A stretch of DNA of 64,000 nt from Sphagnum compactum. Lineage: Eukaryota; Bryophyta; Sphagnopsida; Sphagnales. This document shows positions 1 through 13,301 of the stretch, in pieces. Under the pieces are notes generated by a model that saw only the letters and a list, made by a program, of their open reading frames with translations, ran no database searches and was not told where the DNA came from. The translations under genes and the position numbers were made by a program. Where the stretch lies: the NCBI GenBank assembly GCA_965153455.1, contig OZ234493.1, positions 17,660,213-17,724,212 of the forward strand, in the 5' to 3' direction. Position 1 is the first letter of the stretch. Every line of letters begins with the position of its first letter.

Positions 1-2400
1 AAGAATTCTCTCCAAGGTTGTTACGCCCATAAGGCCTTAAGCTTAGAGATAGGTGCAAGATCCCTCTCACTTGTACAAAAATGTGTAAGAACCATCATCC
101 TCATACACCTCGTTATTTGCATTAATAACAACGTTTTCTTTGTGTTTTACACTAGCCTAGAGGGAAATTTTGAAATAGTTGTTTAGTATTAATTAGTTTC
201 AATAAATATTTGCAAAAATTATCCATTGAAAATAATTTAAAATTTGTAAAAAATATTTATTAAAAATATTTACAAATTGTTGAAAATACATATTAAAAAC
301 ATATATAAACTATCAAAAACATTTGTTGAAACATTTATTTGGTAACATTTGTCGAAGCTTGAAGTTAAGTTTTCGCACTCATTTGCTAAAACCCCATAGA
401 ATAATAGTTTTTTTTTCAATTATTGCTGGGTCCCTATGCCATTGGCCCAAGTATATTGAAAATCTCTTACAAGTTCACCCATACCCAATATTATTATGGT
501 TAAAGCGGGTTTAATTTAAGAGTTCTTATAAAACACAAATATTGTGAGAAAATCATTTTTTAAAGTTTTGATTATTTTATAGATAAAAAAATATTTTCAA
601 TTTAATAAATCATTATTTGTTGGTTTTAAAATTATGAAACATCGAATACACATAAAGTTGTATCAAAGGTTTTTTGACAATACCAAAAAAGACCTGTAAG
701 GTTCCATTATTTGGGAGGGTTAGAACTAATGTTGGTCAAACATCAAATTATAAGGTTCACATTAAGATATCTATAGGCATTATATATATATATATATATG
801 TAAGCATAAGAAATTTCTAACAATATATTTGTCAAAACATATATGGATTTGAGTTTTTTTTTTTGAAAAAAGTGTCATACATTCCTACATATGTTAGCAA
901 CACCTACTTACAACCATTGTTGTCACCACACATACAACACATAACATAAAAATATCTGAAATGTTATACCATATCCAAATCAAAATTGAAACGATCATGA
1001 ATTTTTTCCAATCACACAAGACCATACACATTTTAAAAATGACATAACTTGTGAAGGAATTGAACCTCAACTAATTATTAAAAACTTTGCCCAATGTAAC
1101 ACATTTGGTTTACTCCAACCACACCCCACTAAAAACCAATTCAATTACCCTACACAAAAACCCCACCTTTACAAAAACTCAGTCCATATTCAACTCCTAT
1201 AAATTGTGTTTTTTAAAACCTTCTTTTGGATACCTATTACAAAATCCATAAACATTGTGCTTAAGAGACTTCTAGTCCTTCTAGATTCCCACAAATGCAA
1301 GTTTCATTTCCATCTCTTAATCATTCAACCCTTGAAACATAAACCTATAATTTCCCAAGCATATCAAGCTCAAAGATTAGAAAGCCACTAGACCAATTCT
1401 TAATTTTTTAGAGATTTTCATCGCCTTCAATAATGCTTATACATTAAGAAAATCTTTGAAATGAATCCTACAAACTACATTAATTTTCTATGCGAAACGA
1501 AATGAATTTGAAAAACTTGAAGAACAAAACAACAAAGTATGGACATTTTTCTCATAAACGATCATTTCTACACACACCTAGCATGCAACAACAAACCAAC
1601 TCCTTAAAAATTCCTTGTTTCTTCACTTATATAAATCCGTAAGTTGTTAACCAAAGAAAGACACAAGTTCATCCTCCACACGTTTCCTTGTTCCACTTCA
1701 CATCACGCTATCCTCCACATTTTAATTATTCTCCATCACACTTAGCCACTTTCTCCATCACAAATGGCTTGTCTTTGCTTCTTTAAAACAACCTTCATCA
1801 TACTTGTTCAATAACCAAAAGTAGAAAAATGAAGTCACTCGACTCTCTTTTTCACAAACAAGAAAGCTAAACCCTAAAATAAATGATTAACCATCGTTAT
1901 CCAACACCGAAATTACCAATAATGAAAAGTTGATGCCACTCCATCAAGAACATCCATCGTGTTCTCTAGGTCTAGAATGAAACCTTAAATTTAGAATTAT
2001 AATCCAACCAAACAAGGGGTGTGTTGCAATATGCCCTTGCCATTTAGATTTAAAAGTATCTTAAGGCAAAAGAAGGATTATGAAAACTCAAATATTTCCA
2101 CCATCTAAAAATATAATCTTCAAAAAATCCTCTAAAAAAAAACCAAAATCTTTCAAGATATTATAACTCTAGAACTAATCTCAAGTTTCAACACAAGCCA
2201 AAATATCATCTTTTCAAAAATCCTCATAATAAAAATAGACCTATTATTATTATTAGCTAGGGGCCTATAAAAAGCCCTTAAGCTACTATAGTCTATAATG
2301 AATCTAAACACAATATCCTTAAGGGCCTTGGTAGTAGGCAAGGCCAACAAACAAATATAGGTACAAACTACAAACACCCCCTATGGAGGAGGATTTTGCA
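1..2400. other. AT-rich intergenic spacer
   Basis: No coding region can be supported here. The short open frames have AT-driven composition and no recognisable domain. The stretch holds an (AT)n microsatellite at about 780-799 and, on the minus strand, one copy of a probable SINE around 1020-1165, listed separately. The last 100 bases become less AT-rich on approach to the lpxD-type gene. Confidence 0.6.
1020..1165 (-). mobile_element. Probable tRNA-derived SINE, copy 1
   Basis: The minus strand carries GGTTCAATTCC (plus positions 1056-1066), a perfect match to the RNA polymerase III B-box consensus. It is preceded by a GTGTGGTTGGAGTA segment. The same order, with similar spacing and flanking sequence, appears on the plus strand at about 15310-15460. 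Two dispersed, diverged copies in opposite orientations with a B box suggest a SINE. The A box is weak and the element ends are not defined, so the class is an inference. Confidence 0.4.
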
Positions 2401-2401
2401 G

Positions 2402-2428
2402 TTTAGGGTTTCCGAGGTTTTAGGGTTT
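2402..2428 (+). promoter_or_regulatory. Paired telo-box motifs upstream of lpxD-type gene
   Basis: Two AGGGTTT motifs (2402-2411 and 2418-2428) lie about 180 bases upstream of the chosen start codon, next to a purine-rich GAAGAAG leader. Telo-box motifs near the transcription start are common in plant housekeeping genes. A role here is inferred from position only. Confidence 0.35.
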
Positions 2429-2604
2429 CGAGGTTTGTCGCAGTTTGAACCTTTGTCTGTGCATGCTCTCCAAGGCGATCTGGTGCGGGGAAGAAGCAGG
2501 AGGAGTAGAGGAAGAAGGCGAAGAAGAAGAAGAAGAAAAGAAGGAGAAGAGGAAGGAAACGAAGAAGAATAAGAAGAGATTTGTTGAGGGAGAGAAAGAG
2601 AGAG

Positions 2605-5601
2605 ATGGCCGGGGTGGTAGTGCGACCATTGTGGTGTCGGCTTGATCTAGGTTTCAGGCGAGGAGTAATAAGAACAACAACGACTGGATGGCGGCAGATA
2701 GCTCCGTTTCACTCCCTGTCTCTCCATGGATCTAGTGTCGGTGGAAGGAGAACCAATTTTGTTGGCGGGAGGAAAGGTCGTTACTCGCCCGGATATCGTT
2801 CCTCCAGTAAGTTCAGTTGTTTTGTTTTCCTTTTGTGGTTTTGCAAAGGTGCAGCAGTGAGAGAGTGTAGAAGTGAGGAACAATGAATGGGGGACTGATT
2901 GACTCTCTGACTGACAGAGGAGTGTATGAGCAAGGGATTGTGCAGCAGCATCAGCAGAAGCGGAAGGGGAGAAAACCTGGGGAGGAGGTGGGGGAGGAGG
3001 AGTAGGGCAACAACTCAAGTGGGAAAGAGGAGGAGGTTTTGTGGATAGTTTGGCCAATGTACATTCCAGTGCCATTGTGGAAGTGGGAGCCGTGGTGCAT
3101 GCACATGCACATGTGGGTCCTAACACACACATCTTGTCTGGCTGCATTGTGGGGCCCAATGTGAATGTTGGATCCTCAACCACTCTAGGGTTTGCATCTT
3201 CCCTGTCGCAGTCTCCTCATCTGAGAGAGAGAGAGAGAGAGAACTTTTCCAATTTATGATGCTCAGATAGGTGTTTTTTTGCTTTGCTTCTTTATGGACA
3301 ATCTGCATGGTAGAAGGCATCAGAGGTTTGCATGGTGGGGGATGGTGGGAGTTGCCAGGTACAATGTGGTCCTGCAGAATTGCTCTGTCGGCAATTCTTG
3401 TATTCTTCACAGTGGTGTCTGTGTTGGCCAAGACGGTGTGTACACTATGTCTCTTTCTATCTTTCTTGCTGCAGCACAGTCTACCTTATTTCTCTTTCTT
3501 TCTCTCTGGCCACATTGCAGTCTACACTATGTCTCTTTTTTTCTCTCTTGCTGCAGTGCAGTTTACTTCACTATGTCTTTTTCTGTCTTTCTGCTGCACA
3601 ATGTCTGATTTCCACAACCTGGTACTTGCAGCCCTGCTATATGAGACTTGTGCAAGTGTTAAGAGTCTATGAAAAAATAGTGAACTTGACCTTCTGCTAA
3701 CACAATTTTTTGTGAGATCTGTAATTAGGTTTTGGCTTTATGGTGAATGATGCTGGTGCAGTTGTGAAGAAGCCACAGGTAAAGAGGTCAATCCATTTTT
3801 TTGTTGCAGCTGAAATCACAGCATCAGATTTCCCTTGAATCCACAGAGTTTACTCATGTATGTCCTTGAATTCTTTTTACATGTGATGAAGGGAGAATAG
3901 ATGGGTGAAACATTCTGAGTGATGTCACAATGTGCTTTCTGTCTGCAGTTGTTACAGGTACAGATTGGGAACCATGTAGAGATTGGTGCCAACAGTTGTA
4001 TTGATCGTGGCAGGTTTCTACTCTCATCCTCAGAGAAATAATTGCTGGCAATTTGAACCTTGTGAACTCATCATAGAAACCATGATGGACAGTAGAGATG
4101 CAATTTCATTAAAGTCTTCAGCTTGCTCTTTTTCCAAGAATGCATAGTACATACATACCCACTCGTTTTTCCAGCAGTTTCAAGCATTGCATAACAAGGA
4201 AATACAAGAGTGTCTGTCAAAGATGGGCTAGAATGAGAGGCAGGGGAAAGGCAGTATGGATGTCAGGGCAAGGAGTATGGCCCAATTAATTGTGAGATGG
4301 TGGCAGCTGGCGTGACACCGTGATTGGCGACCACACCAAAATTGACAATCTCGTCCAAGTATTTTGATATGCCTGCTTCTTCCTTCTTCTTTGAGGTCCT
4401 TGAAGGTGACAGTGATTTGTAGAGTTAAGGTTTTAAGAAGTTGCCTTCAAGCAGCTGATCACCTTCACTTGCCCAATTTTCTTCTTCCTTAGTACTGATC
4501 ATCTGACTTTTCGGCTTTTTGTTGCGTGTGCTTGTCTATATCAAGCTGATATAAAATCTCTATGGATTTGCAATGATGTTGATATTGGAATTGTTAACTG
4601 ATGATGCTGTAGATTGGGCACAATGTGGTGGTCGGCCGCTGTTGCATGTTGTGTGGACAGGTTGGTCTTGCTGGCTCTGTCACGTAAGCTTCTCTACATC
4701 CACTCTCTCTCTTATGCAATTCACTAAAAATGTTACACCACTTATTGGCACCAAAGATGTGCAAGATGCAGAATAACACCCATCAGGACCTTCAGCAAGA
4801 AACAAAGTTTTTAGCTCACTTCACCTGCAGTCACTTTTTTCTGCAGTTTGTTGCTGAGGCCTTTCAACTTATGCTTTGCTTGTTTGTCATGCTGGCAGTC
4901 TTGGTGACTACGTAGTGTTGGGAGGAAAGGCAGGTGTGTCAGATCATGTGTCTGTTGCCTCCAAGGTATTTGCATACTGCTTTTTCCCCTAAATTTGTGA
5001 AAGGAACAGTTCTGGTAGTCGGATGTTGTACTTGAGGGTTGAATTCCATATCTTCTATTTTTCATGTTTGCAAAACCAGTTCTTATTGGAAAAAATATCT
5101 GTCCTGCAACAATCTTGTAGAAGTTCTGTGGAATGCAAACGCAGTGTTGATTTAGGAGCTGAATTTGCCATTGTGGGGACAGGTGCGGGTGGCAGCCAAG
5201 AGTGGTGTAGTGTCCAATATTGAAGAGCCTGGTGACTATGCTGGCTTTCCTGCGGTGTGTTTCTCTCTATTTCTCCCTCTCCCTTTGATTGAGGCATCTC
5301 ACACATCCTCTTTCTCACAGTCTCCACCACACTAAGAAACTAAAGTGGGCATGTGGTCTTATGACCAGTATAGGCTAGGGCAGGTGATGTGTCAAATGCA
5401 TCTCTGACATTACACACCAATATGGATGTCCCCTGATGAGAAGTTTAAGGAAACTGTCCATTGCTCTGCTGTGGGCAGGTGAGGGCACAGGAGTGGCGGA
5501 GATCAATTGTGGCTCTCCGAAGGTTTGGTAGGCCTTCATCACAAATGAATACACCAGATCTGGAATATAGAGCAGAGGATGCAGATAACAAGATTCAATA
5601 A
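2605..5601 (+). CDS. LPXD: LpxD-type UDP-3-O-acylglucosamine N-acyltransferase, probably mitochondrial, ten exons
   Basis: This gene encodes the acyltransferase that adds the N-linked acyl chain to UDP-3-O-acylglucosamine in the lipid-A-like pathway; in plants the pathway is placed in mitochondria. Proposed exons: 2605-2806, 2931-3189, 3359-3435, 3729-3778, 3949-4013, 4307-4358, 4613-4683, 4899-4965, 5183-5254 and 5479-5601. They join in phase to 345 residues plus TAA. Residues 1-65 are Arg/Ser/Thr-rich with few acids, like a mitochondrial presequence. A Gly-rich linker follows. From about residue 100 to 320 there are left-handed beta-helix hexapeptide repeats, including IGNHVEIGANSCIDRG, WRDTVIGDHTKIDNLVQ and IGHNVVVG. 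The His of QIGHNV (about residue 238) matches the catalytic His of bacterial LpxD. The bacterial N-terminal uridine-binding domain is not evident. The exon 2 acceptor (after 2930) has a poor pyrimidine tract and is the weakest junction. I am confident of the family, less so of residues 60-90. Confidence 0.87.
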
Positions 5602-8049
5602 GGAGGTTCACTTCCCACATCGCCAGTAGCCACCTACTACACCTGCCTTTCAATTCACCAAGAGTCAGAAGCCACAATTCCCCACCCTTTTCCCCTCCCT
5701 GTTGTTGCTGTAGGTTTGCTGGAGTTGTTTGTTCACAAGGCAAGTCACAATTCCCCACCCTCTAAGTTCCAGGTGCCCCCAACGAAGGCATCTGGTCAAA
5801 GCTATTTGTCCCGGAAGTTGACAATTGGTCACAGAAGTGAAACACCAAATGACAATACACATGTGCCCTACTGCAAGTACCTTCAAATATAGATGTTTGA
5901 TCTTGAGAGGGGAGACTTGGCAATTTAGAGAAGAGATGAGGCGAACTGGATGTGAAACAGCCAAAAAAGTTGGGAAATGCATGGGATGGTGATGGGATTC
6001 TCGTCATCCAAATGACATGCTTATTTGATATATTGTTGGCTCTCGAAAGGGGAGATGAATCACAGGAAGTAAAAGACTATGACTTGAAGTAAGGACAATG
6101 TCTGATATGGGTTATCCCATGCCTGCAAGAGCAATTCAAGAAAATGCAAACATAGGGGTTTTTATATGACTTGCAATGACATTTTTCCTTTATGGTTATT
6201 CGTATATGTGTTTATATCTCATGCTTGCCAAAAAGCTTTTGGATGAAACGCTGGAATGATATGTCCAAAGATTGATCTGCTGTTTTGGATTGGGACTTGA
6301 TAAAAAAAAGAAGCCCTATTCCACCATTTGTGCTTGAATTGAACTTACGCAGTTGCCATGGCCATTATCTATTGATTGCACTCGTATTGACATTGCAAGC
6401 ATATTTTATAGGATGTCAAAGATGACATTTATTGAGCTTAACATAGATTGCACAACATTTGTCAAAAGTTTCAAAACTAGTTTTCATCCAATAATAAAAT
6501 TATCCATCCACTTATTAGGGGGGAAAAAAGCCCCAATTTTGGCTAGACAAAACATGAAATATATGTGTAGCATGGTGCAATTTTTTTACAAAAGGAAATA
6601 ATAAGGTGCAAAGTTATAAGCTTTTGCACCGAAATTGGTGCAAAAATTAGTTTGTGAGACTATTTCATTTTTTCATGGTTTTTTTTGTGTGATGTCTCAA
6701 TGTGTAAGGTTCTTGTGTGAACAACAAAAAATGTTTTTTTCTATGTGAATATGTTTGCAAATGCGAACGTTTGAGAGTGTAAAATGACATAAAGAAGTGA
6801 GAAAACAAGCATAATGGGAGTTTGTTGTGAGGTTTTAAAAAGGGGGATATTCTTCTTTCAATTTACAAAATACGAGAATAAAAATATAGGGTCCCATATA
6901 TTGGTTGTTAGTAGAATTTAATTAAGTTCTAAAACAAGGTTGTGTTTATTTAAAAAACCAAAAAAAAAAACTAATATTGGGTATAAATTAATCCATGGTA
7001 ACAAAATAAATAAAAATATAACATATGTATAAAACATTTCAGGTATTAGTTGTAAGTAGGTTCAATTATTAGATTAGCAAGTAAATAAATATTAATAAGT
7101 TTTATATGTTCAATTAATAAGTTAGTAAATGAATTACTATTAATAAATTACTAATCAAATGTTAATTTACTAGGATGTTAGTTATTAAGTAATATTTCTA
7201 AATCTCTATCTAATAGCTTGTTAAGGTTCAAACAAATTGTTGCTTTAATTACCCCACTCCATGTTTTCAACTACTTGCCATGTTTCCTTACCTTAACTCT
7301 CTCCAAGGGGTTATTGTTCCAAGGAATCATCCATAACATCAACATGACGTGCAAAGTTAAAAGCACCATAATAAATTTGTTAGACCCAACATATACAATG
7401 GGTTAAGAATTTTAATCCAGTCACGTATATTTTATTGTGATCATGTGAGGTGTTAAACATGCAATATTGCAAAGTCATATGAATTATTGGTAGGTCAAGT
7501 TTTTTGTTATGTTTCTATGGTTCCATTTGTGTATTAGGAACTAGCTAACGATTGAACTTGCACTAGTTAATATTAATATATCAAATTATATGATGTATTG
7601 GCAATTACTATTGTCTAAATCCATAATATCATATGTTTATGTTGTAATGGAAACTTACATTGGCCATAAAATTTGTTGACCTTGCTTTTAACAAAGCAAA
7701 TTGCTCACAAGCATTGAGACAACCAATCTTGCACGTCACAACTTATTGTGTAATTGATCCACAATTGAAAAAACAATTTTGATTTCCTTTCTAGCTCCAA
7801 GCTTCCTAAAACTAAAAAATAAATAAAAATACATGGTATTGAAATTGGATGCAAATAAAAAAATTATAATTAAATGTAGGTTGGTTGAAGTATGTGCATA
7901 TTAAAAAAAAAAAGTAATAATAGGGTGAGGGAAAATAAAATCGATCATATAATACCCCCCTCCCCTCCCCCATTCTTGTTTAAAGCATGTAGTTTAGAAT
8001 TTTAACATTTAGTCTCCCCCTAAGAAGGTTTTTAGACTATGTAACAATT
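5602..8049. other. 3' flank of lpxD-type gene and AT-rich spacer
   Basis: Bases 5602 to about 6010 have gene-like composition and probably include the 3' untranslated region. A CACAATTCCCCACCC phrase occurs twice there (about 5670 and 5747). From about 6300 onward the sequence is AT-rich with no supportable coding region. Confidence 0.45.
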
Positions 8050-8740
8050 GATGACTTTTTGATGAATTTTCAAGTCAAAACGAACTTAGATTTGGGTTTG
8101 TGAGTGACATGGAAGCTAGGGCAACATGTAATGAGTATGTGTGAAGAACTTTCAAGTTGAAATAATTTTAGATTTGAGTTTTTTTTATGAACTTGAAACT
8201 AGAGCACACCATGTAATGAAATTTTTTTATGCACTTTCAAGTCAAGACAAACTTGAATTTGGGTTTGTGAGTGACTTGGAAGTTAGGGTAGCATGTAATG
8301 AAGCTTTGTGATGAACTTTCAAGCAAAAACAATATTGGATTTGGCTTTGTGATAAAAATTGAAAATATGGTAGCATGTACTGAGGCTTTGTGATGAATTT
8401 TCAAGCCAATTTGTTTTTTGGATTTTGGTTTATGATGTTCTTGGAGCTAGGGAAACATGTATTGTGACTTTGTGAGGAACTTGAAAGCCAAAAAGAAGTT
8501 GAATTTTGGTTTATGATATTCTTAGAACTAGGGAAACATGTTTCATGGCTTTGTGGATGAACTTGAAAGCAAAACAAATTTGGATTTGGATTTGTGAGTG
8601 ACTTGGAGCGAGGGCAACATGTATTATGACTTTGTGATGAAACTTGAAAACTAACACAACATGTAACATGACTTTTTGATCAAATTTGTAGCTCTACAAA
8701 CCAAATCCATGCCTTTGGGACCTAAGGCAACATGTTATTT
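8050..8740 (+). repeat. Diverged minisatellite, unit about 80-90 bp, roughly eight copies
   Basis: A phrase of the form TTTGTGATGAACTTTCAAG, then GATTTGGGTTTGTGAGTGA, then GAAGCTAGGGCAACATGTA recurs head to tail through this stretch. Copies differ by substitutions and short gaps. No open frame spans the array. It looks like an old tandem array and not a coding repeat. Confidence 0.75.
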
Positions 8741-11700
8741 GGTTTTGTGATTGTAAAAAAACTTTGTCATAAAATCATAAAAAAAGGTGCCCAAAAGTGC
8801 AAACCTTAAGAAATCCCTCAAGTGGAAATCTCCCCCCCCAAAAAAAAGTTTTAAATTTTATTTCATCTTTTATTTTTATGAATGGTCTCCAATTTTCAGA
8901 TTTCATCCCCAAATTTGATGACTTTATGGATAACCAAAAATAGGGGATGAGAATGGGACAAGGGACGAGATTGGGTGTGGGATTCGGGGAGGAATTTACA
9001 TATAGTTTTGATTTTAAATACTAAATCATCATTTATAACAAAATTAATCCATGAACATCCCACCTTTCATCCATCATAGATTTAATCGGATGAACATTAT
9101 CTAACCATGCTCAAAATCCACATGCCCTATTATGCAAATTATGAAAACCATTTGTGTTACGGAACATGTCAAGTCCCGGCAACCTTGCCCATTTTGCTGC
9201 CCGTCCAAAAAAAAATCAGCTCATCCTACTAAGCTTGCCTGAATTTTTTTTCAGAGGCGCCTCCCGGGCAGAATAGTATAACCCCGCACATTCCACACCA
9301 CATAACAGGTTTTGGGTGTCCAATCCAAAGTACATTATTGAGGGTTTTTTTTAAGAAAAATTTATTTTTATTTTTTTTGGGGGGGAATGTGTCTTGGTTA
9401 GAATATCCTTTGTGGCAGATGATTATATTAATTAATTTTTTTAAAAATAAAAAATCAACAAAAGAATTGCATAATCTTATAACTTCACTTTTTCTCTCCA
9501 AAACATTATGGAGACTAACCTAGTTGTGTACATAGAGTTAGTGTTGTGTGTGTAAGTGTGAATGATTGTAATTGCAATTTTTAAGTGTGAAGTTGTAATG
9601 AAATCAATATGTGTAAGTGTGAAATCAAAAAATCGAACAAAATTATTTGCAAGTTTTGTTCAATATTAGTTCCCGATTGAATGAAGCTTTCAAAATATTG
9701 GTCCCATTTTGGTAATTCGTAGGGTAATTCGTAGTTTTGAGCATCCATGAAGATTACCCTATTGAGGAGCACAACAACATTTCAAGCAAGACCATTGTCG
9801 CAAATGGGTTGAGTTGTTATTATTTTGGTTGTTTTGTTTTTCTTTGGGGTTTGATCCCTCCTCCTCCAACTAATATTTTCATTTGAAATCTTTCTTGACA
9901 TAAAAGTGGAAGGCTATATTATCGGGGGACACAAATGATAACCTAACTTGGAACTATTAGGAACATTTATCAATGGGAAGAAAATTTAAGGGTTTAAATT
10001 AAATTATGGAGGATTATTTTGAGCACGTTTTGTTAAGAATTTTGGGAACACTCGTTTTGGGGACAATGTTTGAAAACATTTGTCGGAAACTTTGAGAACA
10101 TTTTGTGAGACAAATTTGGGAAACAAGATTTTCACAATCAAGTAAACAAGTTTCAATATTTTGGGATATAGGGAAATATTATCGATAAATTAATGGGAAA
10201 AAAAAAACAATATTGTGAAGGACTTGTTTGGGAATTTGAGTGGGGACTTTGGAAACAAATTTGTGAAATAGACAAACGACTTTGGGTAGGCCTTTAGAGT
10301 TAATTGGGGTGGTCATTTGAGGATAAAATTAAGGGCCAATGTGACCATCCTTGCAATAAAAACATTCATTGTCACCATTTGTTTGTGCTATGGTTTTTAT
10401 AGGCCACTTTTTACTAGGTTCCAACAAATGTTTTTTTTTTACCAGATTTTGTTTTTAGTTGTAAAGAAGTTGTTAAAAATCTCCATTGCCTCCTTCCTTA
10501 TCCAAGAGAGTCCAAAAAAAAAGAAAAAAGGAAAGAAAAAAGCAAATGAAACTCAAGGCAAAAAAACAAAAAGGATGATGATTTGAACCCATCCCCAGCC
10601 CATGTGCAAAACAAACAAAACCAAATGAGAAGGGGATCCATTGAAGTGAAATAAGCCATTAGCAAGATTTGAACCCACCACCCATCTGATCTGCTAAAGC
10701 TTTTAGCATCATGTGGTCATGATGCTTAGGTCAATAATAGAGAGCTGTTTTTCAAAGGAGAATCTCAAGAAACAAACCATGGTTGGATTAAAAAAAGCTC
10801 AACAATATGGACCTAAATTTGACCATCCATAGTAACCTATAACTTGACCTAAATTATACCAAAGGTACTGCTATGTCCCCCAAAAATGATTTTGTAAACC
10901 CTAAAAGACAAAGAACTCTTGATTATCAATATCTAGAATAAAACAAAAGCAACCCAAAAAAGAAAAAAAGAAAAAAAGCTTTACTATCTCCTTGAGAGGA
11001 AGAAAAAAAAGGCTTGTTTAGCCCCTAAAGAATGAGATGGAGGTTTTTGTCCATTTTCAAAATTTTGAGTATCACCACATTATCTATCTAGTTTCAAAAG
11101 CAAGCAAAAGTCTAGAAGAAGGTTTGAAGTGGTGTTTTTCTAATCGATAGATGAGTTCAATATACGATTCTTAATTGATAATCTAATTCCAATTTTTCCC
11201 TTTGTCATCATCCCATGTGATGATTTAATTGCGATTTCAGTTTTTCTTGTTTGCCAATCTATCTACTAAGGAAGGTAGTGTGTTTGTTTTGTTTTGTTTG
11301 GTTGTCATATTGAGATGTCCCTAACAATGATGTGCCCCGCCCACTCACCATGCTCTTGATATCGGTGGAAAGCCCTTGAAAAGTAGGGTTACAATTAGAT
11401 GGTTTCATTCTTCTTTTCACCCCTTGGTGGAGAAATTATTGAATATTGAACAATTTTGACAACCCTAATAATTGTGTTTGGTTTCACATTTGCGTAGTAT
11501 TTTCACTTTCATTTACACACATTGATTGAAGGAGAAAGGGTTGTGTGTTTGTTTGTTTGCTTTTTTTCATGCACTAGTCTTTCCAACTCTTTGTTGGTTG
11601 ACTCCATATCACTACCACCATAGTAGTTCCCAGTCCATTGGGGGCCATGAGAAAGTATGTACCCACATGGCCTGGATTGTAGTGCCACGTGAGGAGTCGG

Positions 11701-13260
11701 CCAAATCTAAGCTCAACACGGCAAACCCTCCTCCCTCCCCACCCCCCCATTACGTACGTCCTTGCCTTGCATGATCATATACACAAATTCCAAGCATGGT
11801 TGGATATAAGATCCGAGGGTAAGGCCAAGAAGGTCTTGACAATTCCTCATGCGTTTTGTGTGTATTGATTCGACAAACAACAAATGTTCACAAATGTGTA
11901 TAAAATGTTTCCAAGGTAATTTTCATATGTTTCATATTAGTGTTTCCTAGGTAGTTTTTATGTTTCATATTTTCCAATACCCATTGCTCAACATTAACTC
12001 TAGTTCTTATTTTAGATTAAAATCCAACATGCAAACTTGCTTAACTTTATAAACCTTGCCAACAACAACACAAGCAAATTGCCAAGTTGTTAAGGCTATT
12101 ATTATTAAATTTCAAATCCATATAAGAAGTATTCATTCATGAAGAAGACCTCCAAAAGTAATTTTGGTATTTGGATTAAGGTTTAAGGATTAAGGCAATA
12201 ATCATGGTTCACAAATTGTTTATTGGATAAGTTTATAAAATATACAACCTCAAATAAACAATAATGAAACAATGGATTTATGGTAGTTTTGTATAACACT
12301 AGATGTTGTGTCCAACTTAGTTATAAACATTAGATATTGTCATGGTTATATTTATTTATTTATTACCATAAACCATTTTTTCCAAGATTGTTATTAGGAT
12401 AAACTAATGGCAAAAACTCTACTAACAAATTCTGATTCGATTGCTCTTCATCTTATGACTACAATTAGCTCTTTTGCGAAGTGAACATTTTGTACATACC
12501 CAATACAAATTGTCTTCACCAAGGACTCAAGAAACTCTTTATTCCCACTCTTTACAAGGGGCGACTATACCCAAATTCAACTAATAGGTATTATATGATG
12601 TCATTTTATGCAAAAGTAGATTGTGGACATAATTATCTTGTATAACAAAACATATCAATTGGAGTATTCCTTCACATAAGCATTAATTGAATGCAAGTTT
12701 CGATTAATCCTTTCACAATTCATTGCAATACGTGTATGCGATTGTGTTGAGGATTCAAGTCCATGTGATATGTTCGTATTGAACATGTTTGAGCAACAAA
12801 AAAAATTGGAAAACTTATTTTGTGACTTCATGTTTGACATACGATTTATACTTAATCCCATAATAACATAATTGCATGAATTTCTATTTAAGAATGCAAT
12901 GACCCATCATTATAAAAAAAAATTTAAAAAAAACGAACACTTTCTTTAGGATTTCCATTTGTGTCAATAAATAAAATTAAAAATTGAACACTTTGTTAAT
13001 AATGCTTTTCCTCATTCCTTCATTTCCATGCATTGTGAACTCAAGTAGGAATTCAACCCCTAGTTTTGTATTGTTGCGTAGAAATTAAATTACATGGTTT
13101 TAAAGACTAGTTCAAGCATAGACAAACCGTTTCCTTCCACCCAAAAATACCGATTCCTCGTCTCTCCAAAAAAAAGTGGGTTCTCTCGAATGGTCGTAGC
13201 ACAAAACGTCGTACATACCCCCCGTACATCTAACTTTTGAAGTTGTCGAGTGTGGGTGTG
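8741..13260. other. AT-rich spacer, no gene seen
   Basis: No domain or exon chain is visible. It contains homopolymer runs, a short less AT-rich patch near 9160-9310, and two GGTTCAAATC phrases on the minus strand (about 10580 and 10665). Those resemble B boxes but lack a convincing tRNA fold. Confidence 0.5.
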
Positions 13261-13278
13261 TAGTAGTAGTGTTATCGA

Positions 13279-13301
13279 TTTAGGGTTTAGGGTTTAGGGT
13301 T
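13279..13301 (+). repeat. Interstitial TTTAGGG telomere-type repeat
   Basis: Just over three head-to-tail TTTAGGG units, the Arabidopsis-type plant telomere motif. They sit at the start of a less AT-rich patch (13260-13870). This is too short to be a relic telomere, and a telo-box role is equally possible. Confidence 0.7.

Noticed and set aside
2445-2645. Glu/Lys-rich plus-strand ORF before the lpxD-type gene
   Set aside because: It is the GAAGAAG-rich leader read in another frame. The ATG at 2605 gives the presequence-like start.
3271-3700. Overlapping plus-strand ORFs of 109-133 codons inside the lpxD-type gene
   Set aside because: They run through exon 3 and pyrimidine-rich intron sequence in mixed frames. 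The spliced model explains the region.
10655-10740. Possible tRNA or SINE on the minus strand with GGTTCAAATC
   Set aside because: No cloverleaf could be drawn and no matching A box found. A second GGTTCAAATC nearby lacks shared flanks.
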